Positions 1 through 8,305 of a stretch of DNA of 64,000 nucleotides are shown here, one piece after another. A program made the position numbers and the translations under genes. The notes under the pieces were generated by a model. That model saw nothing but the letters and a program-made list of their open reading frames with translations, did not search any database and was not told where the DNA came from. The DNA is from Leucothrix pacifica (GTDB taxonomy: Bacteria > Pseudomonadota > Gammaproteobacteria > Thiotrichales > Thiotrichaceae), in NCBI RefSeq assembly GCF_003172875.1, contig NZ_QGKM01000043.1, positions 34,026 through 98,025 of the forward strand, read 5' to 3'. Position 1 is the stretch's first letter, and each line of letters starts with the position of its first letter.

Positions 1-75
1 TAACGCTTCTGCGATATCCAGCATTTCGCCTTCGGGGATGCCATGCAGTATGGCGATTATTTTTCTATGTTTCAT
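1..75 (-). CDS. Probable KDPG/KDPGal aldolase-family protein, N-terminus only
   Basis: Only the first 25 codons lie in the window; the gene runs leftward off the edge. The ATG at 75 is preceded by GAGAGGG at good spacing. The peptide begins MKHRKIIAILHGIPEGEMLD. This resembles the first strand and helix of 2-keto-3-deoxy-6-phospho-gluconate/galactonate aldolases, which start RxIIAILRGxxPxE. The Arg of that motif is His here. Such aldolases split the KDPG-type intermediate into pyruvate and glyceraldehyde 3-phosphate. The assignment rests on a short stretch and could be wrong. Confidence 0.45.
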   Translation of the reverse strand, partial: MKHRKIIAILHGIPEGEMLDIAEAL

Positions 76-292
76 ATCTGCCCTCTCGTTAAAATGGGTT
101 CCTCGTCAAATACAATACTCTGTCTTGTTTATTTGGCAAGCATTTGAGCTTAACAACACAAGTTATTATCCTTCCTTAAACGATATTCGCCAATAGTGCG
201 CTGGTGAAAGTATCTTGTCGCATCCTGTGAAATAATCTGAACCGCACAACGACTCACCTGTATAACCTAATAACAATACAGCAGGAACGCAT

Positions 293-916
293 GTGGATAA
301 GCAAACGCTACGACTAATCCAGCAAGGAGACAAAACCGCATTTGCGGCGCTGGTTGAGCGTTTTCAAAAACCACTGTTTGTCTACTTGGGAAGAATGACG
401 CTGGCACAAGCGGTTGCTGAGGAAATTGCTCAGGAAACGTTTATTCGGGCGTGGCAAGCCAGAGAAAGTTTTGATGAGAAACGCGCGTCGGTAAGCACTT
501 GGTTATTTACCATTGCCAGGCGTTTGGCCTTGAATGAATTGGATCGGGCTGCGCGACGGTTTGAAGTGGCTGATCAGTCCTCTGGCACAGGTTTGAATGC
601 TGCTCGTGTGAATATTGATGACACATCAATAACACGATTTCAATCTGATCAAGCGCAAACCAATTTAGCTCAAACTAAGCAAGCAGACCCCGAGCAATCA
701 TTGCAACAAGCTGAGTTACAGACAGCACTGAGGCGAGCCTTACAAAAACTCCCCTTACAGGATCGAAGTTTGCTGGCATTAGCCTATCTGAAAGAGCTTG
801 AATTCAGTGTAATCGCCGAGATCGAAGGCATTCCGGTGGGGACAGTGAAGTCACGTTTGCATCGCATCCGGCAGCAATTACAGAACACCTTAAATGGAGA
901 CGCATTCCATGACTGA
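293..916 (+). CDS. ECF-type RNA polymerase sigma factor
   Basis: A 207-residue sigma-70 family protein of the extracytoplasmic function type, expected to direct RNA polymerase to a small stress regulon. Region 2 lies at about residues 15-80 (VERFQKPL, then EEIAQETFIRAW and the helix ending RRLALNELDR). Region 4 lies at about 150-200 (LPLQDRSLLALAYLKE then GIPVGTVKSRLHRIRQ). The linker between them, about residues 90-145, is long and rich in Gln, Ala and Thr. The start is GTG at 293, behind AGGAA at 283-287; the ATG at 291 is in another frame. The gene overlaps the next one by 8 bp. A small membrane protein follows, so control by an anti-sigma factor is likely. Target promoters cannot be read from here. 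Confidence 0.9.
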   Translation: MDKQTLRLIQQGDKTAFAALVERFQKPLFVYLGRMTLAQAVAEEIAQETFIRAWQARESFDEKRASVSTWLFTIARRLALNELDRAARRFEVADQSSGTGLNAARVNIDDTSITRFQSDQAQTNLAQTKQADPEQSLQQAELQTALRRALQKLPLQDRSLLALAYLKELEFSVIAEIEGIPVGTVKSRLHRIRQQLQNTLNGDAFHD

Positions 917-1187
917 TAAATACCGCAGACCAGAAGCGCAGACGACACCACAAACTATTTCAGAGAATGATCTGGATGAGTTATTAGGTAATGTCGATTT
1001 TGCTGAAGTACCTGAAGGATTTACTCAGCAAGTGATGCAGGAAATTGACCAGCTGCCGACACCAGTAGCTACAGATCAAAAAACACAATGGTGGCAGTGG
1101 GCAGCATTGATCAGTGGTGGTATTCCCGCGTTATTTCAGCTCTTAGCGTTTATTTTTAGCGCGTGGAATGTTGCCAGTTTAGGCTAG
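909..1187 (+). CDS. Small membrane protein, probable anti-sigma factor
   Basis: A 92-residue protein with a charged cytoplasmic N-terminus and one hydrophobic segment near residues 63-88 (WQWAALISGGIPALFQLLAF). The ATG at 909 has GGAGA at 896-900; an in-frame ATG at 894 would overlap the sigma gene more and lacks a good ribosome site. No zinc anti-sigma HxxxCxxC motif is present. The role is inferred from position directly behind an ECF sigma gene, from the size, and from the single membrane segment after a soluble region. It may hold the sigma factor at the membrane. No sequence-family assignment was possible. Confidence 0.6.
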   Translation: MTDKYRRPEAQTTPQTISENDLDELLGNVDFAEVPEGFTQQVMQEIDQLPTPVATDQKTQWWQWAALISGGIPALFQLLAFIFSAWNVASLG

Positions 1188-1202
1188 ATAAGGAGATTGA
1201 TG

Positions 1203-2108
1203 ATGAGTGAATTAAAACCCAGAAAGCCATTAATGGCAGCGTTAATGTCCTTTATTTTGCCAGGGTTCGGGCAGATTTATAACGGAGAGGCCAATCGCGG
1301 ACTGCTGATATTTATTGGTTTCACGCTGTGCTCCATTCCATTGGTGGTGATGATTGCCTTGTATTTACCGGCAGCACTCACCTTGCCAATGTTGGCTCTT
1401 ACCATTTTGCTGAGTGTGGGATTGTGGCTCTATGGCATCATTGATGCGTGGAAAAAGGCCCGTAAACTGAGCGAGTACACGCTGAAATCATGGCAAACAT
1501 CAGGCGCTTATCTGCTGATATTCCTCAGTGCGATGATCTTTATCCTGCCGGGAATGACGCAGTACATTCGTCATAATCTGGTGGAGTCTTTCAAAATTCC
1601 CTCGGCCAGTATGGAACCATCGGTAATGACCGGTGATGTGCTATTTGCCAATAAACGCTATAACTGCCCGCAATGCCCCGATGCTATTGAGCGTGGCGAT
1701 ATTGGAATTTTTGTCTACCCGAATAATCGCACGCAATACTACATCAAACGCATTATCGCCTTGCCGGGTGATCGGGTTGAGATCAACCAGCAGCAAGTGT
1801 TTGTGAATGGCCGACCGTTGTCACGTGGTGTACCCGAGCAGCAAGAGGGTAAAGTCATTGTCTCTGAGCAGCTGGGCAAAGCGGAGTATCAGGTACAGTG
1901 GTACACCTCTGATACTGAGGACATGATCGAGCTGATTGTGCCGTCAGGGCAGGTGTTTGTAATGGGCGATAATCGCAGTAAAACCAGAGACTCACGTGAG
2001 TTTGGGCCGGTGCCGATGCGGGATGTGGTTGGAAAAGCGCAGCAGATTTGGTATTCCAAAGGTGAGGAGGGTGTGCGTTGGGATCGCTTGGGGATGTTAT
2101 TCGAATAA
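1203..2108 (+). CDS. lepB: Signal peptidase I
   Basis: An S26-family serine/lysine protease that cleaves signal peptides from exported preproteins at the outer face of the inner membrane. Counting from the TTG-derived frame at 1197, the catalytic Ser is near residue 138 in PSASMEPS and the general-base Lys near 184 in YYIKRIIALPGDRVEI. The conserved box GDNRSKTRDSREFGPV follows. The N-terminal 120 residues carry several membrane segments, including LPGFGQIYNGE as in TM2-type proteins. A CxxC pair (CPQC, near 157-160) sits after the serine box. ATG codons occur at 1200 and 1203; AGGAG at 1191-1195 is best spaced for 1203. It is the third gene of the sigma/anti-sigma operon, 15 bp after its neighbour, suggesting this copy may be induced with the ECF regulon. 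Confidence 0.92.
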   Translation: MSELKPRKPLMAALMSFILPGFGQIYNGEANRGLLIFIGFTLCSIPLVVMIALYLPAALTLPMLALTILLSVGLWLYGIIDAWKKARKLSEYTLKSWQTSGAYLLIFLSAMIFILPGMTQYIRHNLVESFKIPSASMEPSVMTGDVLFANKRYNCPQCPDAIERGDIGIFVYPNNRTQYYIKRIIALPGDRVEINQQQVFVNGRPLSRGVPEQQEGKVIVSEQLGKAEYQVQWYTSDTEDMIELIVPSGQVFVMGDNRSKTRDSREFGPVPMRDVVGKAQQIWYSKGEEGVRWDRLGMLFE

Positions 2109-2233
2109 GGGGTTACCTCTTTAATAGTGAAGATTGCTTATCAATGTAGATAATCTCTCAACCCTGTCTGGCGCTTGACTTTCCATGTCGGGACTTTCAG
2201 TATCACCGCTTTCACTCTACAGCGGCAGTACTT

Positions 2234-2980
2234 ATGTCAGATATCCTCACGTTTTTATTATTGGCTTTTGTCGGTGGTGTTGCTGGCTTTATGAATGTGC
2301 TGGCTGGTGGTGGTTCTGCGCTAACCGTGCCGTTGTTAGTATTTATGGGCTACGACCCCACCGTTGCTAACGGCTCTAACCGAATCGCTATTTTAGCCGA
2401 GGCGATGACCGGTGTTGCTGCTTTTAAAAAGAATAAATATTCTGACTTTAAGATGAGTTGGAAGTTGGCTGCAATGACCTTGCCCGGCGCTATTTTCGGA
2501 GCGATTTATGCGGTCAAGGTCGATGACGAACTGTTTATGAAGATACTTGGTGTCGTCATGGTATTTGTCATTATCTCCTTGTTATTCCCTAAAGCGAAAG
2601 TGTTGGAACACGCCAAAAATCACGCATGGGCTGGTTGGTTAAAGTGGCCAGTGATGTTTCTGGTGGGCTTCTATGGTGGCTTTATTCAGGCGGGTGTGGG
2701 CTTTGTGATTATGGCTTGTCTGACCCACCTATACAGTATGGATCTGATGAAGGTGAACATGCACAAAATGTTCATCACGCTGGTGTTTACGATACCAGCG
2801 GTGATCTTGTTTACCGTAACGGGCAATATTAACTGGTTTGCGGCAATTGCGTTGGCAGTGGGTATGTCACTGGGTGCGTGGATTGCGGTGAAGGCGGCGA
2901 TTAAGAAAGGCGAAGAGGTGATTCGCCTTGTGTTGATGGTGTCCCTCGGCATTATTGCGGTTAAGTTGTTGTTCTTCTAA
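2234..2980 (+). CDS. TauE/SafE-family sulfite/anion exporter
   Basis: A 248-residue polytopic inner-membrane protein with about eight hydrophobic segments. The family hallmark is clear: an N-terminal half with GGVAGFMNVLAGGGSALTVPLL then ANGSNRIAIL, and a second half with VGFYGGFIQAGVGFVIM. Members export sulfite, sulfoacetate, sulfolactate or other small organic anions; the substrate here cannot be read from sequence. The gene is alone on the plus strand and meets the leftward polyamine operon tail to tail, with only 5 bp between stops. The ribosome site before the ATG is weak. Confidence is high for the family, low for the substrate. Confidence 0.88.
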   Translation: MSDILTFLLLAFVGGVAGFMNVLAGGGSALTVPLLVFMGYDPTVANGSNRIAILAEAMTGVAAFKKNKYSDFKMSWKLAAMTLPGAIFGAIYAVKVDDELFMKILGVVMVFVIISLLFPKAKVLEHAKNHAWAGWLKWPVMFLVGFYGGFIQAGVGFVIMACLTHLYSMDLMKVNMHKMFITLVFTIPAVILFTVTGNINWFAAIALAVGMSLGAWIAVKAAIKKGEEVIRLVLMVSLGIIAVKLLFF

Positions 2981-2985
2981 AGCAA

Positions 2986-4557
2986 CTACTCCCCATCCTG
3001 CAACGCCTGATACCCCTCCGCGTAGTATTGCATCAATTTCAGCGTTTGCAGTTGATTCGCGGGTAACTCCAGCGGTGGCAAATCACTAGGATGATCCAGC
3101 GTAAACTGCCAGTCATTATCCGTCACATAGCGCGTGTCCTTGGGAATAGCGCGCTGCTTACTAAATGCCGTATCCGAGGTCATCACATAGCCCCAAGGCC
3201 CAAATGACGGCACTTGGCTATAAACGGCCTGCACTGATTCAAACACAGTATCCAAAGTACTCGCCACACACCAAAACGCATTACGCTGAAGCCATGGGCT
3301 GGATGCCTGAGTAATCATCACACCACCCACACTTAAACGACGTGCCACTTTTCGGTAAAACTCCACGGTGTACAGGCGGGCAATATCTGCCGTATCCGGG
3401 TCTGGCAGGTCGATAATAACTACATCAAACAGGTCGCCATCGCTTTCTAACCAGCGCCAGGCATCAGTGTTGTGAACGGTGACTTTTGGGTTAGCCAGTG
3501 CGTTTTTATTGAGTACTTTAAGCTTATCCAAGTCGCGTCCCAGATTTGTCACAGCAGGGTCAAGGTCGACCAAGGCAATCTGTTTTATCGTGTCGTATTT
3601 GAGTAGCTCACGCGCAGCCAAGCCATCGCCACCACCAATAATTAATGCACGTTCTAGGCTCCGACTATGACTGGCTGGCAAATGCACCAATGGTTCGTGA
3701 TAGCGGTATTCATCCATACTGGAGAATTGCAGGCTGCCATTTAAGAACAACCGCAGGTCGCGACCACGCTCAGTGACCACCACTTTTTGATAAGTCGATT
3801 GCTCGGTATGAATAACAGGGTCTTGGTATAAAGAGCGTTCCAGAATGCCGGTAAATATCGTCGTGAATTGGCTGATCAACAATAAGCCCACAACGGCAGA
3901 CGAGCTCATCAGCAGGTGCAGCTTGGGTTTAATGAGTTGATGACGAAAATGCCAGACAACTACCAATGCTACGAGCAAGTTCACCGCGCCAATCGCAAAC
4001 GCTGTCAGCAAATGCCCAAGGTAGGGCAGCAGAATAAACGGAAACAATAATGAGGCCAGCAGCGCACCGACGTAATCGGTTGCCAGCACTTCACTTAAGC
4101 CCTGACGAATACCTTTGTCTTGCTCGATGACACGGGTTAGTAGCGGGATTTCCATACCCACCAGAATGCTGATCGTGGCGATTACAATCAGCATGGCGGG
4201 GTAGTAATACTGCGTCCACGCGTAGGCGGCGTAGAGCAGCAGCGCCGATAAGCCGCCGACAAGCCCCAGTAATATTTCCACGCGCACAAATGCGCCTAGC
4301 AGATCTTGTTTAACAAACTGCGCCAGCCACGCCCCAACGCCCATAAAAAACAAAAACAGGCCGATGGTCACGGAGTAATGAACGACACCGGACCCTAATA
4401 AATACGTCGAGAGGCTGCTGATAAGTAGCTCATAAATGAGGCTACAACCAGCAATAATGAAAATCGAGAATAACAGTAGGCGTTGGTCAGCAACGCTAGG
4501 TGACTGAGGGGGGTGACCGGACTCAATCACCGAGTCAGAATTAACCAACGACCGCAC
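2986..4557 (-). CDS. Membrane-anchored spermidine-synthase-like aminopropyltransferase
   Basis: A 523-residue protein with two parts. Residues about 25-235 are seven or eight membrane segments. Residues about 240-480 are a spermidine synthase domain that would move an aminopropyl group from decarboxylated S-adenosylmethionine to an amine. Motifs: LQFSSMDEYRYHEPL (276-290), the nucleotide-binding GGGDG (308-312), the acidic strand end VDLDP (330-334) and DLPDPD (383-388) with the catalytic Asp. The GTG start at 4557 lies inside the end of the DUF350 gene (17-bp overlap), so the two are translationally coupled. The other operon members are membrane or zinc-ribbon proteins rather than polyamine-pathway enzymes, so the acceptor may be something other than free putrescine. 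A SpeD-like decarboxylase lies at 13573. Confidence 0.85.
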   Translation of the reverse strand: MRSLVNSDSVIESGHPPQSPSVADQRLLLFSIFIIAGCSLIYELLISSLSTYLLGSGVVHYSVTIGLFLFFMGVGAWLAQFVKQDLLGAFVRVEILLGLVGGLSALLLYAAYAWTQYYYPAMLIVIATISILVGMEIPLLTRVIEQDKGIRQGLSEVLATDYVGALLASLLFPFILLPYLGHLLTAFAIGAVNLLVALVVVWHFRHQLIKPKLHLLMSSSAVVGLLLISQFTTIFTGILERSLYQDPVIHTEQSTYQKVVVTERGRDLRLFLNGSLQFSSMDEYRYHEPLVHLPASHSRSLERALIIGGGDGLAARELLKYDTIKQIALVDLDPAVTNLGRDLDKLKVLNKNALANPKVTVHNTDAWRWLESDGDLFDVVIIDLPDPDTADIARLYTVEFYRKVARRLSVGGVMITQASSPWLQRNAFWCVASTLDTVFESVQAVYSQVPSFGPWGYVMTSDTAFSKQRAIPKDTRYVTDNDWQFTLDHPSDLPPLELPANQLQTLKLMQYYAEGYQALQDGE

Positions 4558-4822
4558 TCGCGATGATGATACAGACGCCTAAAATCATGCTGCCAGCCAA
4601 AATCGCTAGTGCGCGGTTGCCTTTGTGAGCGACTTCATCCGCAAGGTTGCCGGGGGTTAGCCAGTCAACCACTTTAAAGCCGATGGTCGCCATCACGATG
4701 CCAATTAATGAATATAAAACAGTTGCAACGATGCCACCTGCCAGCCCTGACAAGGAGGTATCCGCAGCGATTGCCGGTGTGCTAAATAAAAACAGGCTAA
4801 GTGCCAAAATACGTGGGTTCAT
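4541..4822 (-). CDS. DUF350 family membrane protein
   Basis: A 93-residue protein with an N-terminal hydrophobic, signal-like segment ending PAIAA, followed by two membrane spans around VLYSLIGIVMATIGFKVVDW and LAGSMILGVCIIIASAVVG. The central GFKVVDWLTPGNLADEV is typical of DUF350 (YjfL-like) proteins. It is short for the family, which often carries two such units. Function is unknown. DUF350 genes recur beside DUF4178 and aminopropyltransferase genes in many bacteria, which fits the arrangement here. It overlaps the next gene by 17 bp and lies 38 bp after the small gene upstream. Confidence 0.8.
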   Translation of the reverse strand: MNPRILALSLFLFSTPAIAADTSLSGLAGGIVATVLYSLIGIVMATIGFKVVDWLTPGNLADEVAHKGNRALAILAGSMILGVCIIIASAVVG

Positions 4823-4860
4823 AGGATTACTCCGAAATGCAGATGTGTTGATGAATAAGG

Positions 4861-5043
4861 TTATTTTCCGGTGGAAGGGCCGCCGCCCGCCCAGCCGCGC
4901 GAGCCAACATACAAAATGCGACCACTGGAATCCCGCTCCTTAGTGACTGTCGCTTCGCCCATGCCTTGCCAGGAAGCCCAAAGCGGCAGCAGCACTAAGG
5001 CAGCGCAAAAAAGGATAATCATAATCAGGGTTAATTTACTCAT
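4861..5043 (-). CDS. Small single-pass membrane protein of the DUF4178/DUF350 operon
   Basis: A 60-residue protein with an N-terminal membrane segment (LTLIMIILFCAALVLLPLWA) and a short hydrophilic tail rich in Gly and Ser (GSRGWAGGGPSTGK). It sits 2 bp after the second DUF4178 gene and before DUF350, in the same direction, so it is very probably expressed. I do not recognise a family. It may be a structural partner of the DUF350 protein, which is inference from position only. Confidence 0.65.
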   Translation of the reverse strand: MSKLTLIMIILFCAALVLLPLWASWQGMGEATVTKERDSSGRILYVGSRGWAGGGPSTGK

Positions 5044-5045
5044 GT

Positions 5046-6248
5046 TTAAATCCCTGTCTCTTTACGGATACGTTTGCGGCGTATTCTCATAATGAAAAAG
5101 GCCAGTAGCAGGGCGGTAATCCCCCCAAGAATGATCGGCAACAGCGATACGACGTTTTTGGTAATGGTGCCGCGCAGTGTGACTTGTGACCAGTTTTTTA
5201 ATTCATCCGGCAGCAGTGATAACTGATAACGGTCACCTGCAGGTAATACCACTCTGGGAGCATCGTGGGTTTGGCTTTCCGTCCATGGTCCGTCACTGTC
5301 ACGACCACTTTCGCGCCACAGTGATACCGGTACTTCTGCCACGGTTGACTGATCGCTGTCTTTAACCACTAAGTCGCCGTCAAAACTGCCATTACCCGAA
5401 CCAATCGAACCAGACATTGAAAACTCAACCAAGCCTTTTTTATCCAGTGTAAAGCTACCGAGATCAATCGGCTTTTTTAGTAGCTGTGAATTAATGGTGG
5501 TGGAGGGCACGGTCATTAGCGTCTGCTCCATCATCGACATGCCAAAAAAGCCCAGCACCAAACAGATGATGGTGGCGAAAGCGAGTTTTATGGCCAGACC
5601 AGCGCGCTTGATTGAGGCAATGACTTCTGTTTTACCGAACCCTGCTAGTAAATCGGTAGGCTCTATTTTGACGGCTTCAAAGGCTTCGATTTCTTTGTTA
5701 TTGCCCTGTTCATCCAGCAATATTTCCAGACTTTTATTGTCCTTCTCATAAGTCAGCACCTGCTCATCTTCAGTCGGTCGGTAAGAGAACTCTCCGACTG
5801 CCGACATGAGTGACCAGCGGCCCACTTCATAACTGATATCACCTTCCGGAATCCCGCTGGTGATTTTGGCTTTGCGCGACCAGTTATAGCCCGTTTTATC
5901 CTGTACGATCCAAGCTAATTCGCGTGCGCTGTTGATTACCCACCATGTGTGATAATGCCACGGGGTGCGCTCCCAGGCATCGTCTTCTTTGTCCCACTCC
6001 TCAACAACGCCGGCATAACTTTGGCAACCAATCACTTGCCAGGTCGTGCCGTCCATGTCGAAAAAGGCGTGTAACTTAAACAGAGGATTATTAGGGATTT
6101 CAGGCTTATAGGTGGGTGGTTGTTCATTGTCACCCGTACGCGTACCGCAAGACTCACACACCATCATCATCGAATTTGGATTGTACTGGCGCATGGGAAA
6201 ACCGCAGTTACTGCAATTGACGACACTGACCGGTTCAAATTCCTTCAT
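5046..6248 (-). CDS. DUF4178 protein with zinc ribbon and C-terminal membrane anchor
   Basis: About 400 residues. The N-terminus has a treble-clef-type zinc ribbon, CSNCGFPM with CESCGTR 21 residues later. A DUF4178 beta-rich region follows (WQVIGCQSYAG, then EWDKEDDAWERTPWHYHTWW). The second half has a membrane segment (LAFATIICLVLGFFGMSMM), a predicted extracytoplasmic domain, and a last membrane helix (VSLLPIILGGITALLLAFFIM) before a basic tail. The ATG at 6248 overlaps the upstream stop as ATGA, favouring it over the GTG at 6260. Biochemical function of DUF4178 is unknown. The context suggests a membrane complex with the DUF350 protein and the aminopropyltransferase. Confidence 0.78.
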   Translation of the reverse strand: MKEFEPVSVVNCSNCGFPMRQYNPNSMMMVCESCGTRTGDNEQPPTYKPEIPNNPLFKLHAFFDMDGTTWQVIGCQSYAGVVEEWDKEDDAWERTPWHYHTWWVINSARELAWIVQDKTGYNWSRKAKITSGIPEGDISYEVGRWSLMSAVGEFSYRPTEDEQVLTYEKDNKSLEILLDEQGNNKEIEAFEAVKIEPTDLLAGFGKTEVIASIKRAGLAIKLAFATIICLVLGFFGMSMMEQTLMTVPSTTINSQLLKKPIDLGSFTLDKKGLVEFSMSGSIGSGNGSFDGDLVVKDSDQSTVAEVPVSLWRESGRDSDGPWTESQTHDAPRVVLPAGDRYQLSLLPDELKNWSQVTLRGTITKNVVSLLPIILGGITALLLAFFIMRIRRKRIRKETGI

Positions 6249-6856
6249 GCCTGATCCCACTTGATATCACGCAGATTAAACACTTCTGACTGAGACACAT
6301 AGGCACTGTTGCCGTCGATCTCTAAGGAATACTCATCACCATCGGCCACACCGTCCATATAAGTAATGGTTTCACTGGCCACCGGCTCGTTGGGAAGCAT
6401 GCCTTCGCGACCGATAATCACCGCGTCAAATTTCTCAGTAATGAATAAGCTGGGGCCATTGGGGAGTGATAACATTTGACCGACGCCGACTGACTCACTG
6501 CCGCTCAGGGTGATCTCATCACCGGGTGCATGGCGGTAGTAAACGCCGTCATCTTCCTCAACCCAAAAGCCATCGCCCTGATTATTCTCGACCCACCATT
6601 CGTCCCATGTACCCATGCCGTATTGAAAACGAATGCGCCCGCGAACGGTGAATTGTGCTCCATCTGGCGCGTTACCACGTAAGCCCACGCGTAGATAACT
6701 GGGTGCGTCTAACGGTGTTTTTTGCCCGTCTTCGGCTTGCCATACTTGATTGCTCAGACGCACCCAAGCTCCGCAGTAACTGCAGTCGATGCTTCGTATG
6801 AACGGTGAGACTCCTTCAATGGCGCCGCCGCAACTAGGGCAGTTCAGAGTGGCCAT
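6245..6856 (-). CDS. DUF4178 protein with zinc ribbon
   Basis: A 203-residue soluble protein, first gene of the leftward operon. It opens with CPSCGG and CSYCGAW, a four-cysteine zinc ribbon, followed by a DUF4178 domain (RGRIRFQYGMGTWDEWWVENNQG, residues about 68-90, and GDGFWVEEDDGVYY). It is the short paralogue of the next gene, with which it shares the ribbon and the W-D-E-W pattern but no membrane segments. The 4-bp ATGA overlap indicates translational coupling. Role unknown; perhaps a cytoplasmic adaptor of the same complex. Confidence 0.78.
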   Translation of the reverse strand: MATLNCPSCGGAIEGVSPFIRSIDCSYCGAWVRLSNQVWQAEDGQKTPLDAPSYLRVGLRGNAPDGAQFTVRGRIRFQYGMGTWDEWWVENNQGDGFWVEEDDGVYYRHAPGDEITLSGSESVGVGQMLSLPNGPSLFITEKFDAVIIGREGMLPNEPVASETITYMDGVADGDEYSLEIDGNSAYVSQSEVFNLRDIKWDQA

Positions 6857-6948
6857 GATCTGATCCTGTCATTTTTATAATAATCCTAATCATAGCTTAG
6901 CTGGCAGGCTTTTGCGATGGTGAATTACTCAGCACCACCGGGTATAGA

Positions 6949-8127
6949 TTATTCTTTATTCTGTGTTTCTATTGTCTCCAGCGCGTGGCTAAGTGCAGCC
7001 AAAGCGGCTCCATTTAGCGTCGCTTCTTTACCCATCAAAGGTGTTGATATCACAGGCTGTCGCCGTGAGCTTTGCAGTAAGATTTCTAATCGTGGCTTGA
7101 GGCGCTGGAATAATTTATCCGAACGAAAATCAATGAGCACCTCATCCAGATCCAGCACGCTGTTTAATACGTTGATAGCATCACAAATATGCTCGCAGTA
7201 TATATCTACAACTTCCAGTACGTGAGGATCACGCTTGTCAATGTAGTCCGCCAGCGTATCAAGGTCATCGCGTGCTTCACCCAGCTCTTTCAGTAAGTCT
7301 GCAAGGCTGCCATCAGTCGTCAACAAGTGTTCAAAGGAGGTAGTATTGGGTTCGCGACGGTTAACATGTAAGGAACCAATTTCACCAGTCCAGCCACCAC
7401 TGCCTTTGAGGATTTGGCCTTTCAGTGAAATGCCTGAACCCACACCGGTGTAGAGATACAGATAAGCAAAGTAAATCTCACGTAAGCGTGGCTGCTGATA
7501 TAGCTCAGAGGTGGCTGCCAAATTGACGTCATTTTCTAAAGTCATTGGATAATCAATCTCTTGCCTAAGCGACTCAATAAACTCACTGCCTTCGATACAG
7601 GTTAATTTGGGTGATGTAGGAATGGTGTTGTTTTCCACAACACCGGGTATGGCCAGAGTGAGTCCGAAGACACGCTCAGGAAAGGGAACAGCCGCTTCTA
7701 ACAGACTGACGGCTTTCACAATGCTCTTGATTAAAATCTCAGCGTCCTGATGCTTTTCCACTTTAAGATCAGCTAGTGCGGTGCTTTTACCGGTGTAGTC
7801 AACCCACGCCATGCCAAGCTCGGTTGAGGTCTTAGTGGGGCGTAGCACAATGCCAAAGGCAAATGCTGCGTTGGGATTAAGTGACAACAAGGATATTGGC
7901 CTGCCTTGTCTGCCGTCACGTGGACGGTTTTCTGACTCTAGTACCAGATTGTCTTCAAGCAAGTCATTCATCACCGAAGAGACAGCAGCAGCGGATAGTG
8001 ACAAGGCAGGTCCTAGTGCCGAGCGAGAGCTGTCACCTTCATAACGTAAATGAGAAAGCACTGCTCTTCTGTTTAGGTGCCTGATTCTTGCTGGCCCCCT
8101 TGATGCGCCCTGTTTTTGCTTGCTCAT
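6949..8127 (-). CDS. ROK-family transcriptional repressor (sugar-responsive)
   Basis: A winged-helix domain (residues about 12-75, RAVLSHLRYEGDSSRSALGPALSLSAAAVS) is joined to a ROK sugar-kinase-like domain (LTLAIPGVV, LENDVNLAA, LYTGVGSGISLKGQILKGSGGWTGEIG). The cysteine-rich CxCGxxGC zinc motif of classical ROK proteins is missing; NRREPNTTSFEHLL stands there instead. The start at 8127 has AGGAGG ten bases upstream; the longer frame from 8166 lacks one. It is divergent from the sugar ABC operon and faces a perfect palindrome of the type bound by Mlc/NagC-like proteins. It therefore probably represses the transporter and glucokinase genes until sugar binds. Confidence 0.88.
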   Translation of the reverse strand: MSKQKQGASRGPARIRHLNRRAVLSHLRYEGDSSRSALGPALSLSAAAVSSVMNDLLEDNLVLESENRPRDGRQGRPISLLSLNPNAAFAFGIVLRPTKTSTELGMAWVDYTGKSTALADLKVEKHQDAEILIKSIVKAVSLLEAAVPFPERVFGLTLAIPGVVENNTIPTSPKLTCIEGSEFIESLRQEIDYPMTLENDVNLAATSELYQQPRLREIYFAYLYLYTGVGSGISLKGQILKGSGGWTGEIGSLHVNRREPNTTSFEHLLTTDGSLADLLKELGEARDDLDTLADYIDKRDPHVLEVVDIYCEHICDAINVLNSVLDLDEVLIDFRSDKLFQRLKPRLEILLQSSRRQPVISTPLMGKEATLNGAALAALSHALETIETQNKE

Positions 8128-8200
8128 GTGCTTATAACCTCCTGATGTTTGGGCAATATACTGCAAATCTATCCAGATATCTGTAGTTGATTTTAATTAG

Positions 8201-8245
8201 TTCACAAAGTGAATTATATTATTTACTTCGGAAAATAAATAATAT
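8201..8245. promoter_or_regulatory. Probable ROK operator between regulator and sugar operon
   Basis: A perfect inverted repeat ATATTATTTA / TAAATAATAT occupies 8216-8225 and 8236-8245, with an A/T-flanked CTTCGGAAAA centre. A smaller dyad TTCAC-aaa-GTGAA lies at 8201-8213. Mlc and NagC operators of the ROK family have a similar TTATTT...AAATAA look. The site lies in the 178-bp divergent promoter region, so it could control both directions. Binding is inferred. Confidence 0.6.
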
Positions 8246-8305
8246 AAGGTTTGCGCAGCTGTTCCAGAAACCGGAGCAGATTTATTTTTACCGGAGGAAG
8301 TCGAA

